A DNA stretch of 64,000 nt from an uncultured Bacteroidota bacterium (GTDB taxonomy: Bacteria; Bacteroidota; Bacteroidia; JADZBD01). Positions 33,315-42,091 of this stretch are shown one piece after another (the stretch's first letter is position 1; the number at the start of each line of letters is the position of its first letter). Below the pieces are notes generated by a model. It was not told where the DNA came from. It saw only the letters and a list, made by a program, of their open reading frames with translations, and did no database searches. The DNA lies in contig CALEYQ010000056.1 of NCBI GenBank assembly GCA_937924855.1, positions 18,182 to 82,181 of the forward strand, written 5' to 3'. The position numbers and the translations under genes are program-made.

Positions 33315-35006
33315 TTAAGATTTCAGGATCTTTTTAACTACCGTTTTATCCTCATAGGAAACCTCAACCAGATATTGCCCCGCTGCCCATGAGGAAACAT
33401 TAATATTAAACATCTCCGTATCGGTAATTCCGTCATATATCAGGCGACCGAAAATATCCGAAATCCGGATTCTCGAACCTAACCCGGAAGATATCCGGAT
33501 AAAGTCCACCGCCGGGTTAGGATATACCCCAACAGAAAACCCGGAATGAATTTCATTCGTGCTCAATGGACTAATTTGATCATATTTTACCAGAAAACCG
33601 TCTGAAGCTCCCTGTGAAAACAATGGCATGCCGGTTGCAGTGCCTGAAAAGTCAACCCCTCCCATAAATGAGCCGGTAAAATAGATGCCCCCGGAATTAT
33701 CAACAGCAACTCCATTACCTTCATCAGAAATGGTGCCTCCAAATCCTTTTGCAAATCCAAAATTTCCATTGCTAAAATATTTTACCAGAAAAATATCATC
33801 AAATCCTGTCGCGTTCACAATTCCCATCCCGGCACCGGATGAAAAGTCAATGCTTCCATATAGGGAGCCGGTCAGATAAATATTTCCTGTTGCATCCAGT
33901 GCCATTGCCTTCGGGTAGGCTTCATCTGATCCATCCATCTTCCGCATCCATACCAGGTCGCCCTGATGGTTTAATTTAACAAGAAACCCGGATGTGTTTG
34001 AAACGGTTACATTATGAACTCCGGAACCCGGATCAAAATCTACTGTATTGCAAAAGGTACCGGTTAAAAGAACATTATTGTATCCATCTGTTTTTACATC
34101 CATTCCCCGGTCGCTGCTTACCCCACCAATGGATTTAGCCCAAATAAAACTTCCGTTATTTTCATGGAGTTTAACCACAAAAATGTCATTACTTCCATTT
34201 GAAGAAAGATTAACCACCCCTTGACCCGGATCAAAATCCACGGTTCCTGTAAAGTATCCGGTAGCAATTACTCCGCCTGAAAGATCAAGAGCCAGCGATA
34301 AGGCTGCATTGTAACCCACACTACCCATATTTACTGCCCATGCCAACTGCCCGGCGGAAGTATATTTTGCAATAAACGGATCCTGAACAGAATAAGCAAC
34401 CAACATATGCGTTGCAGGCCCCGGATCCATGTCCATATTACCACGGAATTGTCCGGCCAAATAAACATTTCCGAAAGCATCCAGAACAACTTTGTTTCCT
34501 ATATTATGATTGGGATTATCAAGCACACGTGCCCAAACAAGGCTTCCCATATTATTATACTTTGCCAAAAAGGTATTAGGAACACCGGTCATGGTTGGCC
34601 AGATGTAATTTCCTCCATTGGCAGGATCAAAATCAGAGGGTCCTAATATATATCCTGTTAAAACAATATTGCCAAAACCGTCAACCGCAATGCTCTTCGG
34701 AGCTTCCGGCAAGGCACCTCCAATTCTTCTTGCAAAAATCAAAGCACCGGAGGGTGCATACTTTGCAAAGAAAATATCTTCCATACCATCGGCAGATAAA
34801 TTATAAACTCCCGGACCCGGATCGAAATCCACAGTCTGGCTGAAATAACCGGTTACATAAAGGTTACCCTGAGCGTCGGTTACCATGGCCTCCCCGGCAT
34901 CTCCATCAACACTACCTAAACTTGAAGAGTAATTAAAAATCTGTCCGTTAGAAACCCCAACTACCAAAAAGTATATTGAAGTAAAAATCCATTTCATTGC
35001 TTTCAT
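33315..35006 (-). CDS. SBBP beta-propeller repeat protein with T9SS sorting domain
   Basis: 563 residues. Signal peptide (WIFTSIYFLVVGVSNGQ), then about nine SBBP repeats of roughly 48 residues with the core 'G.vDFDPG.g....s.g..d.F..Ky' (for example GTVDFDPGQGVVNLSSNGSN). The T9SS type A domain at the C-terminus starts near VGVYPNPAVDFIRIS and ends VVKKILKS. It should be a surface-exposed propeller; ligand unknown. It has its own promoter at 35125-35154 and a leader of about 110 bases. Confidence 0.85.
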   Translation of the reverse strand: MKAMKWIFTSIYFLVVGVSNGQIFNYSSSLGSVDGDAGEAMVTDAQGNLYVTGYFSQTVDFDPGPGVYNLSADGMEDIFFAKYAPSGALIFARRIGGALPEAPKSIAVDGFGNIVLTGYILGPSDFDPANGGNYIWPTMTGVPNTFLAKYNNMGSLVWARVLDNPNHNIGNKVVLDAFGNVYLAGQFRGNMDMDPGPATHMLVAYSVQDPFIAKYTSAGQLAWAVNMGSVGYNAALSLALDLSGGVIATGYFTGTVDFDPGQGVVNLSSNGSNDIFVVKLHENNGSFIWAKSIGGVSSDRGMDVKTDGYNNVLLTGTFCNTVDFDPGSGVHNVTVSNTSGFLVKLNHQGDLVWMRKMDGSDEAYPKAMALDATGNIYLTGSLYGSIDFSSGAGMGIVNATGFDDIFLVKYFSNGNFGFAKGFGGTISDEGNGVAVDNSGGIYFTGSFMGGVDFSGTATGMPLFSQGASDGFLVKYDQISPLSTNEIHSGFSVGVYPNPAVDFIRISSGLGSRIRISDIFGRLIYDGITDTEMFNINVSSWAAGQYLVEVSYEDKTVVKKILKS

Positions 35007-35118
35007 CAGTCTTGCGTTTTTCTTTACCCCCTGTTACGGCCGGCTTCATAGCCTCGTTTCATTTTCCGGTTAAAACCATTTAGGTGAATTTTTAAGACGT
35101 TTCAATATTTCAATGATA
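35007..35118 (-). other. Leader of the SBBP gene; possible hairpin
   Basis: The predicted transcript begins near 35118, leaving about 110 untranslated bases before ATG 35006. Near its end GGCT-ATGA-AGCC forms a short stem-loop, followed by GGCCGTAACAGGGGG. I compared this by eye with c-di-GMP and SAM riboswitch cores and found no match. No other signal is seen in this part of the gap. Confidence 0.3.
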
Positions 35119-35124
35119 CAAAAT

Positions 35125-35154
35125 CAAAAATATTCATATCTTCCTGTATTTCAA
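35125..35154 (-). promoter_or_regulatory. Promoter of the SBBP T9SS gene
   Basis: On the minus strand TTG (35154-35152), exactly 19 bases, then TATTTTTG (35132-35125). A full consensus match. Confidence 0.75.
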
Positions 35155-35231
35155 CAGTTTAAGCGCATTTCTAAAAAACCAAAAATCTCCTTTCAAATAA
35201 TCTTTTCAACAACAACTTTTTCGTAACTTTC

Positions 35232-35294
35232 AATAAGGAATGCCAAAAAACAGGTCCCGGGCAGGGGAAAACCTGCTGCGGTTAGCTCCTTATT
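35232..35294. other. Compact folded element in the 319-base gap, unassigned
   Basis: AATAAGGA (35232-35239) pairs perfectly with TCCTTATT (35287-35294), enclosing a second stem GCAGG (35261-35265) / CCTGC (35272-35276) with a GGAAAA loop. The region between the stems is A- and G-rich. It lies 30 bases before the alpha/beta hydrolase gene on the plus strand and upstream of the SBBP promoter on the other. It could be a regulatory leader of the hydrolase gene. No known riboswitch recognised. Apart from this, the SBBP promoter and its leader, the 35007-35325 gap holds nothing I can identify. Confidence 0.35.
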
Positions 35295-35325
35295 TTACAG
35301 AAAAACAACGAATAAAAAGTTCGAA

Positions 35326-36135
35326 ATGAAAAAGAAGATTTTTAAAAGTGTACTTATCCTTGCCCTGATATCCTACCTCGGGATTTGTGGATTTTTCTAT
35401 TTCAGACAAGAAGCAATAATTTTCCACCCAAAAAAAATCGGTATTGAACAGGAGTACTCATTCCCTGAAAATTTTGAAGAACAATTCATTCAAACCGACT
35501 CCGTCAATTTCGTACACGCTCTTTTGTTTAATGCCGACAGTTCAAAGGGGCTCGTAATATATTTTCACGGGAATGCAGGTGCATTAGACACCTGGGGAGC
35601 GAATGCAAAATTCTTCACCGATCTGGGCTATAGTGTTTTGATGCCGGATTACAGAGGGTATGGAAAAAGCTCCGGCGAAATTGGCACTGAGGCTGATTTT
35701 TATAAGGACATGCTACAGGTATATGATTTTGGGAACTCTATGTTTCCGGAGGAAAATATAATACTGACAGGCAATAGCCTGGGAACAGCGATGGCAACTA
35801 ATATTGCGGCTCAAAAAAATCCGGGTGCTTTAATTTTACTGGCTCCCTTTTTATCTATGGATCACCTCCGGAATCACCACTACCCGTTTCTTCCCGGATT
35901 TCTCTTAAAATACAAATTCCCTAATGTAGATTTTATAAAAGATAAAAAATGTCCCCTGCTTTTGATTCACGGGACGAATGATGAAGTTGTACCGGTAGAC
36001 CACTCCCGCACATTATCTCAACACCTCAAGCCGGGGGATAAGTTCATTGAAATTAAAGGGGCGGAACACAATGGTCTGCAAAATCTGGCAGAAGTAAAAA
36101 AGGGAATTGAAGCCTGGCTAAATCCGGGACAATAA
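35326..36135 (+). CDS. Alpha/beta hydrolase (Bem46-like), membrane-anchored
   Basis: 269 residues. One N-terminal membrane helix (SVLILALISYLGICGFFYF) anchors the hydrolase. The oxyanion motif is YFHGNAGALDTWG. The nucleophile Ser about 150 lies in TGNSLGTAMA, Asp about 219 in HGTNDEVVP and His about 248 in GAEHNGL, so the triad is complete. Family members are serine hydrolases of unknown natural substrate (esters or lipids). It stands alone in its orientation. Confidence 0.88.
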   Translation: MKKKIFKSVLILALISYLGICGFFYFRQEAIIFHPKKIGIEQEYSFPENFEEQFIQTDSVNFVHALLFNADSSKGLVIYFHGNAGALDTWGANAKFFTDLGYSVLMPDYRGYGKSSGEIGTEADFYKDMLQVYDFGNSMFPEENIILTGNSLGTAMATNIAAQKNPGALILLAPFLSMDHLRNHHYPFLPGFLLKYKFPNVDFIKDKKCPLLLIHGTNDEVVPVDHSRTLSQHLKPGDKFIEIKGAEHNGLQNLAEVKKGIEAWLNPGQ

Positions 36136-36146
36136 TATCCATTACA

Positions 36147-38225
36147 TTATACCTCAATGCCAATAACCAACACATCATCCACTTGTTCGTGGTGATTCTT
36201 CCAACCGGAAAATTTTTCTTCAAGAAATTGTTTCTGCTTATCTATTGGAAGCCCACATCCTGACGAAACCAGTTCCTTAAAGTTTTTAAACTTTAATTTT
36301 TTCCCCTTTTCACCCCCGAACTGATCAGAGTATCCATCCGAATAAAGAAAAATCCTGTCCCCGGGCTTCATCTTTAAAATATTTGAAGAAAAAGATATGC
36401 CCCGATTGTTTTGGTCTCCTCCGATTGAAATCTTGGTTCCCGGATATTCCTTTAAAGAACTTCCGTCAAAATGAAATATCCCATTTATGGCACCGCAAAA
36501 TCTGCCCTCTCCTGTTTCAGTATTATATGAAACAACCGACAAATCCATACCATCCGTACTGTTGCTTCCGTGTTTCTCGGTGCCAAAAAATTGTTGAAGT
36601 CCAATGCTCAGAAAATCGAGAATTTCCGCCGGATCACTGATGTCTTTTTCCCCGGTTGCCTTTGACAAAATATTGTGACCCACCAAACTCATCAGAGCTC
36701 CCGGAACTCCATGCCCGGTGCAATCAACTGCCGCAATTACTCTCCAGGGGCCTACAGCAGATGAAAAATAAAAATCTCCACTCACAATATCCTTTGGAAG
36801 AAATAGCACAAAGCCATCCTTAAAGCCTGAAAAAAGCTCAGCATCCCCGGGCAGAATCGCACCCTGAATTCGCCGGGAATAGGTAATACTGTCGGTAATG
36901 TCTTTGTTCCTTGCCTCAATGATTGCTTTTTGGAGCATTATTTCCTCATTCCTGCTTTCCAATTCAGCATGGGATTGTTTTTTCAACCGGTAGCGGTTAA
37001 ACAAAACCGCAACAAGTATCAGGAGGAGAACAGAACCTACCAAAATAAAAATCAGCCATAACTTATTTCTTTCATTCTTTTCATTTAATAATCTGATTTC
37101 AGCTTTCCGACCCTCAGATTCATATTTTTCCTGGATTTCCAACACGTTCTTTCGGTTTTCCAACCGCAACAATGAATCATGAAATTCTCTGGATTTCCGC
37201 TGCCACTCGAATGCAGATTTGAAATCGCCCAGTTTTTCATAAAACCCTGACAAATTATCCAGAGAATTCCGGGCATCAAGGAGATAACCGAATTCGGAAG
37301 AAAGGGAATAGCTCTTTTTAGCATACCATATAGCGGAATCCATTTTTCCCATTTCAGAAAAATCCTCGGAAATATTATTTAGGGTTACAATTTCCCCAAG
37401 CCGGTTCCCATTTAAGCGATAATACTTCAAAGCCATTTTATCATATTCCAAAACCTTATCCAATTTACCTTCATCAAGAAACACCCAGGCAACATTCGCA
37501 TAATAAGTAGCAATTCCATTATAATCCATCTTCCCCTTATAGCCTTCAAACGCCTTATCATAATAGTAAACCGCACTATCCTTTTCCCCCAATCTGTATT
37601 TCACCACCCCAATGTTATTATAAATACCGGGCAATAAATTCCTCATATCTGAATCCTTCAACAGTGACGCTGCCAAATAATAATTCCGAAGGGCTTCTTC
37701 ATAGTTGTCCTGATCCTTAAATAAATTTCCAATGTTATTATAGGAGCTTCCCATCCGGAATTTTGAACCAACCTTTTTAGCAAATTCAAGTCCCTTTAGG
37801 TGATACTTAAAAGCTTGTTCATACTTTCCCTTATCCTGATAGGCGGACCCCAATACATTATAGGAGCTCCACCTTCCATCGTCAAAATTCAGTGAGTCGC
37901 ACAATCCAACTGCCCATTCGCCATAGAAAATGGCATCATGGAATTTTCCTATTGATATACAAACCGAGGCAACATCGACCAAGGAAAAAACCCTGTCCTC
38001 TCCCTTTCCAATCCGATTCGCCAACTTTAATTTTTCAAGGGAAACCCGATAGGCAGAGTCTTGGTCAAAATTATCAACCAGGTCATAAATTCGCTGAAGC
38101 AGTCCATACTTTTTTTCGGGATTCTTCTCCGTAGACAGTAGCGCTGTTAACGAATCAAGCTTTGGATTCCCGGAATAACAAAATCCTGAAATCAACAAAA
38201 ACCCTAAAGACCAAAGAATTCTCAA
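36147..38225 (-). CDS. TPR-containing SpoIIE-family serine phosphatase
   Basis: 692 residues. Signal peptide (LGFLLISGFCYSG), about seven TPR repeats (residues 30-360; for example SSYNNIGNLFKDQDNYEEAL), one transmembrane helix (LWLIFILVGSVLLLILVAVLF), a coiled coil, then a PP2C-like SpoIIE phosphatase domain with LPKDIVSGDFYF, AVDCTGHGVPGALMSLVGHN and DGMDLSVVSYN. The metal-binding Asp residues are in place. Such proteins sense an external or periplasmic signal via TPRs and dephosphorylate partner proteins inside. No anti-sigma or STAS partner is encoded nearby. Confidence 0.92.
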   Translation of the reverse strand: MRILWSLGFLLISGFCYSGNPKLDSLTALLSTEKNPEKKYGLLQRIYDLVDNFDQDSAYRVSLEKLKLANRIGKGEDRVFSLVDVASVCISIGKFHDAIFYGEWAVGLCDSLNFDDGRWSSYNVLGSAYQDKGKYEQAFKYHLKGLEFAKKVGSKFRMGSSYNNIGNLFKDQDNYEEALRNYYLAASLLKDSDMRNLLPGIYNNIGVVKYRLGEKDSAVYYYDKAFEGYKGKMDYNGIATYYANVAWVFLDEGKLDKVLEYDKMALKYYRLNGNRLGEIVTLNNISEDFSEMGKMDSAIWYAKKSYSLSSEFGYLLDARNSLDNLSGFYEKLGDFKSAFEWQRKSREFHDSLLRLENRKNVLEIQEKYESEGRKAEIRLLNEKNERNKLWLIFILVGSVLLLILVAVLFNRYRLKKQSHAELESRNEEIMLQKAIIEARNKDITDSITYSRRIQGAILPGDAELFSGFKDGFVLFLPKDIVSGDFYFSSAVGPWRVIAAVDCTGHGVPGALMSLVGHNILSKATGEKDISDPAEILDFLSIGLQQFFGTEKHGSNSTDGMDLSVVSYNTETGEGRFCGAINGIFHFDGSSLKEYPGTKISIGGDQNNRGISFSSNILKMKPGDRIFLYSDGYSDQFGGEKGKKLKFKNFKELVSSGCGLPIDKQKQFLEEKFSGWKNHHEQVDDVLVIGIEV

Positions 38226-38266
38226 AATCCTGAATTTTCCCTAAATTTAAATTTTATTAGATATCC

Positions 38267-38707
38267 ATGAGGTATAATTGTGAAATTTCCATTCATAAAC
38301 CATTGGCTGAAGTAATTGCCAAATTCAATAAACCCGAAAATCTGAAGCACTGGCAACCCGGGTTTCAATCTATGGAACACCTGAGTGGGAATCCTGGCGA
38401 ACCAGGGGCAAAGTCGAAACTGCTGTATGTAAATGGAAAAAGAAGGGTTGAGCTGATTGAAACCATTACCGTAAATAACCTGCCCCACGAATTCACGGCC
38501 CAATATGAGGCCCCCGGAATCTGGAATTCCGTAAGAAATCTGTTTTCGGAACCAAGTCCGGGTATCACCCACTGGGAAAGCCAAATTGAATTTAAGCTGA
38601 GTGGCTTCATGATATTTTTAGGAATAATTTTTCCCGGAGCTTTTAAAAAGCAAAGTCTGAAATTCATGCAATTGTTTAAAAAATTCTGCGAATCACCGGA
38701 AGCCTGA
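38267..38707 (+). CDS. SRPBCC-family protein
   Basis: 146 residues, cytoplasmic. SRPBCC pattern: CEISIHKPLAEVIAKFNKPE, LKHWQPGFQSMEHLSGNPGE, VELIETITVNNLPHEFTAQY and a closing amphipathic helix (FKKQSLKFMQLFKKFCE). Ligand unknown. It is divergent from the phosphatase gene with only 41 bases between, and 22 bases before the GH5 gene. Confidence 0.82.
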   Translation: MRYNCEISIHKPLAEVIAKFNKPENLKHWQPGFQSMEHLSGNPGEPGAKSKLLYVNGKRRVELIETITVNNLPHEFTAQYEAPGIWNSVRNLFSEPSPGITHWESQIEFKLSGFMIFLGIIFPGAFKKQSLKFMQLFKKFCESPEA

Positions 38708-38729
38708 TTCCCGTATTAATCTTTTCATA

Positions 38730-40205
38730 TTGGGTCGTAGATTTTTAATTCCTTTCTTATTCTTGCTTTCCTTAGGATTATCCTATTCTGATAAGCTGCA
38801 GGCCTTTGTCCATTTTTCAGAGGGTCGGGTCAGAAACGGGAAAAACAACCCCATCCTCTTAAACGGGGTAAATCTGGGCGGATGGTTGCTATGGGAAGGC
38901 TGGATCTGGGGCGGTGGTTTCACTTCAGAAACAAAAATGAAATCCCGCTTTGTTGAACTGTTGGGGGAACAACCAGCCGTAGACTTTTTTGATAAAGTGC
39001 GGAAAAACTTCGTCACCCACAACGACATTAAGGCCATTGCGGCCCTGGGTTGGAACACGGTCAGAGTTCCTTTTAACCATACCCTGATCGAACGAGACGA
39101 AAATCCGGGGGTATTTATTGAAGAGGGCTTCCGGGTTCTTGACTCCCTCCTTGCCTGGTGCAGGAAAGAAAAAGTTTATGTGGTTCTTGATCTTCATGCT
39201 GCCCCCGGAGGACAAGCAAAGCTATTCACCAGCGATCCGGATAAAGAACTCGTTTTTGAGAACAAAAACTTACGCGACCGCACCGTCGCTATATGGGCAA
39301 AAATTGCCGAAAAGTATCAATCCGACACGGTTATCGCCGGATTTGATCTGCTCAATGAACCTAACCCTTCCCATCCTAACCTCCTCCCCTCTTTTTATCT
39401 GGAAATAATCAAAGCCATTAGGCTTCACGATAAAAACCACATGATTATTCTTGAAGGAGCAAAAATGGGTACCGATTTTTCCATCTTTGAGGGCGCGCTA
39501 GACAACAATCAGATTTTCAGCTTTCATTTTTATTCCTGGTTCGTAAAGGATATAAAAAAGAAACTCGATGCGTATCGGAAGTTTGCCGTAAAAACCGGCA
39601 TTCCCATGTGGTGCGGGGAATGGGGAGAAAACGACCTGAAGGAACTCTGTAAAACCAAACTAATACTGGAAGACCCCGGCAACATTTTTTGTGGTAATGC
39701 GTTCTGGACCTGGAAAAAAGTCGAGAAAAATAAAAAATACCCCACCCTGAACCACATGGAGGCAGGAAGAGACTGGGAGAAAATAATTAACTGGATTTCC
39801 GGAATCGGAGGAAGGCCAAATCCCTCTGAAGTCTCCTCCGGATTGGAAAAATTTTACCAGAGCTGGGAAAACCAAAACTTAATCTTCGACCCTGCCCTGG
39901 GATATTTGCTGAATCCCGAAAAAGGAAATATATGGGCCTCGTATTTTACTTCGGGCCTGCATCCCGTTACCCTGGATTTTAAACCGGACCTGGAAACCCT
40001 ATCGTATAAAATGCCGGTCCCGGTCTCCGGAACCTCGCCTGAAATCAGGTACTTACGACTCGGAGAAACCGAATGGAAATCATTAGGATTTCGAGAACCG
40101 GAAACCGTCATCACTTTTATTCCTCCCCGAAAAGGGACTTATTTTTTCAGATTTTTCATTGGGAGCTACCTTGCGGGGGAAGCCACACTTAAGGTGGAAA
40201 AATGA
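38730..40205 (+). CDS. Secreted glycoside hydrolase family 5-like (cellulase-type)
   Basis: 491 residues with a signal peptide (FLIPFLFLLSLGLSYSD). GH5 core: NGVNLGGWLLWEGWIWGGG, NTVRVPFNH, VYVVLDLHAAPGGQ. The acid/base Glu is in FDLLNEPNP and the nucleophile Glu in PMWCGEWGEND. The C-terminal 110 residues are beta-rich, possibly a carbohydrate-binding domain. It hydrolyses beta-linked glucans or similar; exact substrate unknown. The start is TTG 38730 (no ATG between the previous gene and the signal peptide). Confidence 0.88.
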   Translation: MGRRFLIPFLFLLSLGLSYSDKLQAFVHFSEGRVRNGKNNPILLNGVNLGGWLLWEGWIWGGGFTSETKMKSRFVELLGEQPAVDFFDKVRKNFVTHNDIKAIAALGWNTVRVPFNHTLIERDENPGVFIEEGFRVLDSLLAWCRKEKVYVVLDLHAAPGGQAKLFTSDPDKELVFENKNLRDRTVAIWAKIAEKYQSDTVIAGFDLLNEPNPSHPNLLPSFYLEIIKAIRLHDKNHMIILEGAKMGTDFSIFEGALDNNQIFSFHFYSWFVKDIKKKLDAYRKFAVKTGIPMWCGEWGENDLKELCKTKLILEDPGNIFCGNAFWTWKKVEKNKKYPTLNHMEAGRDWEKIINWISGIGGRPNPSEVSSGLEKFYQSWENQNLIFDPALGYLLNPEKGNIWASYFTSGLHPVTLDFKPDLETLSYKMPVPVSGTSPEIRYLRLGETEWKSLGFREPETVITFIPPRKGTYFFRFFIGSYLAGEATLKVEK

Positions 40206-40225
40206 AAAAAATATCCTGATTTTCC

Positions 40226-40233
40226 TATCTTTG
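40226..40233 (+). promoter_or_regulatory. -7 element of the amidase gene
   Basis: TATCTTTG 18 bases before ATG 40251 matches TAnnTTTG; no convincing -33 TTG. Confidence 0.5.
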
Positions 40234-40250
40234 CAGAAATTAGCCTGCGC

Positions 40251-42083
40251 ATGAAATCGTTCATCACTTCCCTCGTTTTTCTATTTTATTCAGGATTAAC
40301 TTTTGCACAGGGCTGGAATGCTGCCGGCATTGAATACCCTGCCCAATCATTTAAGGATGCTTACAAGGAATTTCCAAATATTCCCTCCGGATTTTTGGAA
40401 GCTTATGCCTTTACAAAAACCCGATTTACGGAAATAACACCAGACGAACCCCGGGGCTGCACCGGAATTCCCCGGGCCCTTGGAATATTCGGCCTTTTCG
40501 AAAATGGAGAAAATTATTTCCGGGAAAACTATAAAATGATTTTCCCGGGAAAATTCCCGGAAAATTCCGAAGAGAATTTTCAACCTTCAATGGCTTCGGT
40601 TATATTTAATTTTGCCGCTTTCCTCAACAAGGCATTAATAAACTCCTCAAACTCCCAAAGCTCTCCTGTAGCCAAAATTGCATTTTGTTACAACAGCATT
40701 ACCGAAATTCCGGAAACGGGTGCAGGAAATTTATTTGCCCGTGAAGCCGACCTGTATTCAATTTTTAAATTTCTCTCCGTAAATGAAAATCAGGAATATT
40801 TCGGTTTTCCTGATTACGAAATTAATTTAGAAGAACTTTTCGGTCAGAATTTCCGGATTCATTCCTCTAAGCGGGTTTTAGTATTCCCTGACAAAGTAAT
40901 TAACGAAAACGGACAGGAATTCAAAAACGGCCTTTCCCTCCTCAGTCCTGACTATCCCTCAGCACTTTGGAATCCGGCGGCTTCCTGTAATTACAGCAAC
41001 CGGACTGCAGCCGTTAGTGCCATTACCCTTCACACCGTTCAAGGCAGCTATGCCGGATGTATCAGCTGGTTTCAAAATTGTGCGGCAGGTGTATCAGCGC
41101 ATTATGTTATCCGGAGCAGTGATGGTCAGATTACCCAAATGGTTTTGGAAGCCGACAAAGCCTGGCATGTGGGAAGCGAAAACAATTATACCGTGGGTAT
41201 TGAACACGAAGGATATGTGAACAATGCCGCCTGGTATACCACCGCGATGTATCAATCCTCGGCAGCCCTTTGTGCCGATATTTGCACCGATCATAATATT
41301 AATAAAAAACGAACCGGATTTTTCCCCTGGCTTCCCACTACTTATTACAATCAATCTTCCATTCCCGGGTCCTGCATCCGGGTAAAGGGACATATGCACT
41401 ATCCCAATCAAACCCACACCGATCCGGGACCTAACTGGAACTGGGATTATTTCTACAAATTGGTAAATCCACCCTCCGTTAATGCTACTTACACTGCCCC
41501 TACCGGCAACTTTTATGATCCGGGGGGCCCCAGCAATAATTACGGGGACGATCAGCGGTATATCTGGACCATTGCTCCAACGGGAGCTCAATCGGTTTCC
41601 CTCACCTTCAATTCCTTCAATCTTGAAAACACCTGGGATTATCTGTATATCTACAACGGCCCAAATGTGTTTTCGCCCTCACTGGGTTATTGGACAGGAA
41701 CAAATTCTCCGGGAACTGTTACTGCCTCATCCGGGGTAATGACCATTGAATTTCGAAGCGACTGTGCCACTACGGCTGCCGGATGGAATGCCAGCTGGAA
41801 TTCTAATGTTGTTACCGGCACAGGTTCAATAAACGCTTTCGGCGACTTTCTGATAGGTCCAAATCCTGCCCATGATTTCCTGGAGATAACCTTTTTGGGT
41901 CAGGCCCAACAAAATACACTTGTCCGCCTGTATGATATTTCGGGAAGAATAATATTTGAACAAAGCACCTCCGGACAGCAAATGAAAATTTCGCTGAACG
42001 ACTTTCAAATTACTCCGGGATTATATTTTGTGGAAATGTCCGGAAACGGCAACCGGCAAGTGGTAAAAATTATTGTTCAATAA
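40251..42083 (+). CDS. Secreted N-acetylmuramoyl-L-alanine amidase with CUB and T9SS domains
   Basis: 610 residues. Signal peptide (ITSLVFLFYSGLTFAQ), an unassigned N-terminal region to about 250, then a PGRP/amidase_2 domain: ITLHTVQGSYAGCISWFQN with first zinc His, AHYVIRSSDGQITQMV, KAWHVGSENNYTVGIEHEGY and a later His in VKGHMHYP. A CUB-like domain follows (GNFYDPGGPSNNYGDDQRYI, TWDYLYIYNGP). The T9SS tail begins FLIGPNPAHDFLEITF and ends VVKIIVQ. It would cut the sugar-peptide bond of peptidoglycan outside the producing cell, which suggests attack on other bacteria or fragment scavenging; this is inference. Confidence 0.88.
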   Translation: MKSFITSLVFLFYSGLTFAQGWNAAGIEYPAQSFKDAYKEFPNIPSGFLEAYAFTKTRFTEITPDEPRGCTGIPRALGIFGLFENGENYFRENYKMIFPGKFPENSEENFQPSMASVIFNFAAFLNKALINSSNSQSSPVAKIAFCYNSITEIPETGAGNLFAREADLYSIFKFLSVNENQEYFGFPDYEINLEELFGQNFRIHSSKRVLVFPDKVINENGQEFKNGLSLLSPDYPSALWNPAASCNYSNRTAAVSAITLHTVQGSYAGCISWFQNCAAGVSAHYVIRSSDGQITQMVLEADKAWHVGSENNYTVGIEHEGYVNNAAWYTTAMYQSSAALCADICTDHNINKKRTGFFPWLPTTYYNQSSIPGSCIRVKGHMHYPNQTHTDPGPNWNWDYFYKLVNPPSVNATYTAPTGNFYDPGGPSNNYGDDQRYIWTIAPTGAQSVSLTFNSFNLENTWDYLYIYNGPNVFSPSLGYWTGTNSPGTVTASSGVMTIEFRSDCATTAAGWNASWNSNVVTGTGSINAFGDFLIGPNPAHDFLEITFLGQAQQNTLVRLYDISGRIIFEQSTSGQQMKISLNDFQITPGLYFVEMSGNGNRQVVKIIVQ

Positions 42084-42091
42084 AGGAAAAA

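Noticed and set aside
35007..35118. c-di-GMP-I (GEMM) riboswitch before the SBBP gene
   Set aside because: An ACGCAA-like string is present but the remaining core motifs are missing or in the wrong order.
40540..40575. CCCGGGAAAA-type repeats
   Set aside because: They encode a simple FPGKFPEN stretch in the amidase gene and have no counterpart elsewhere.
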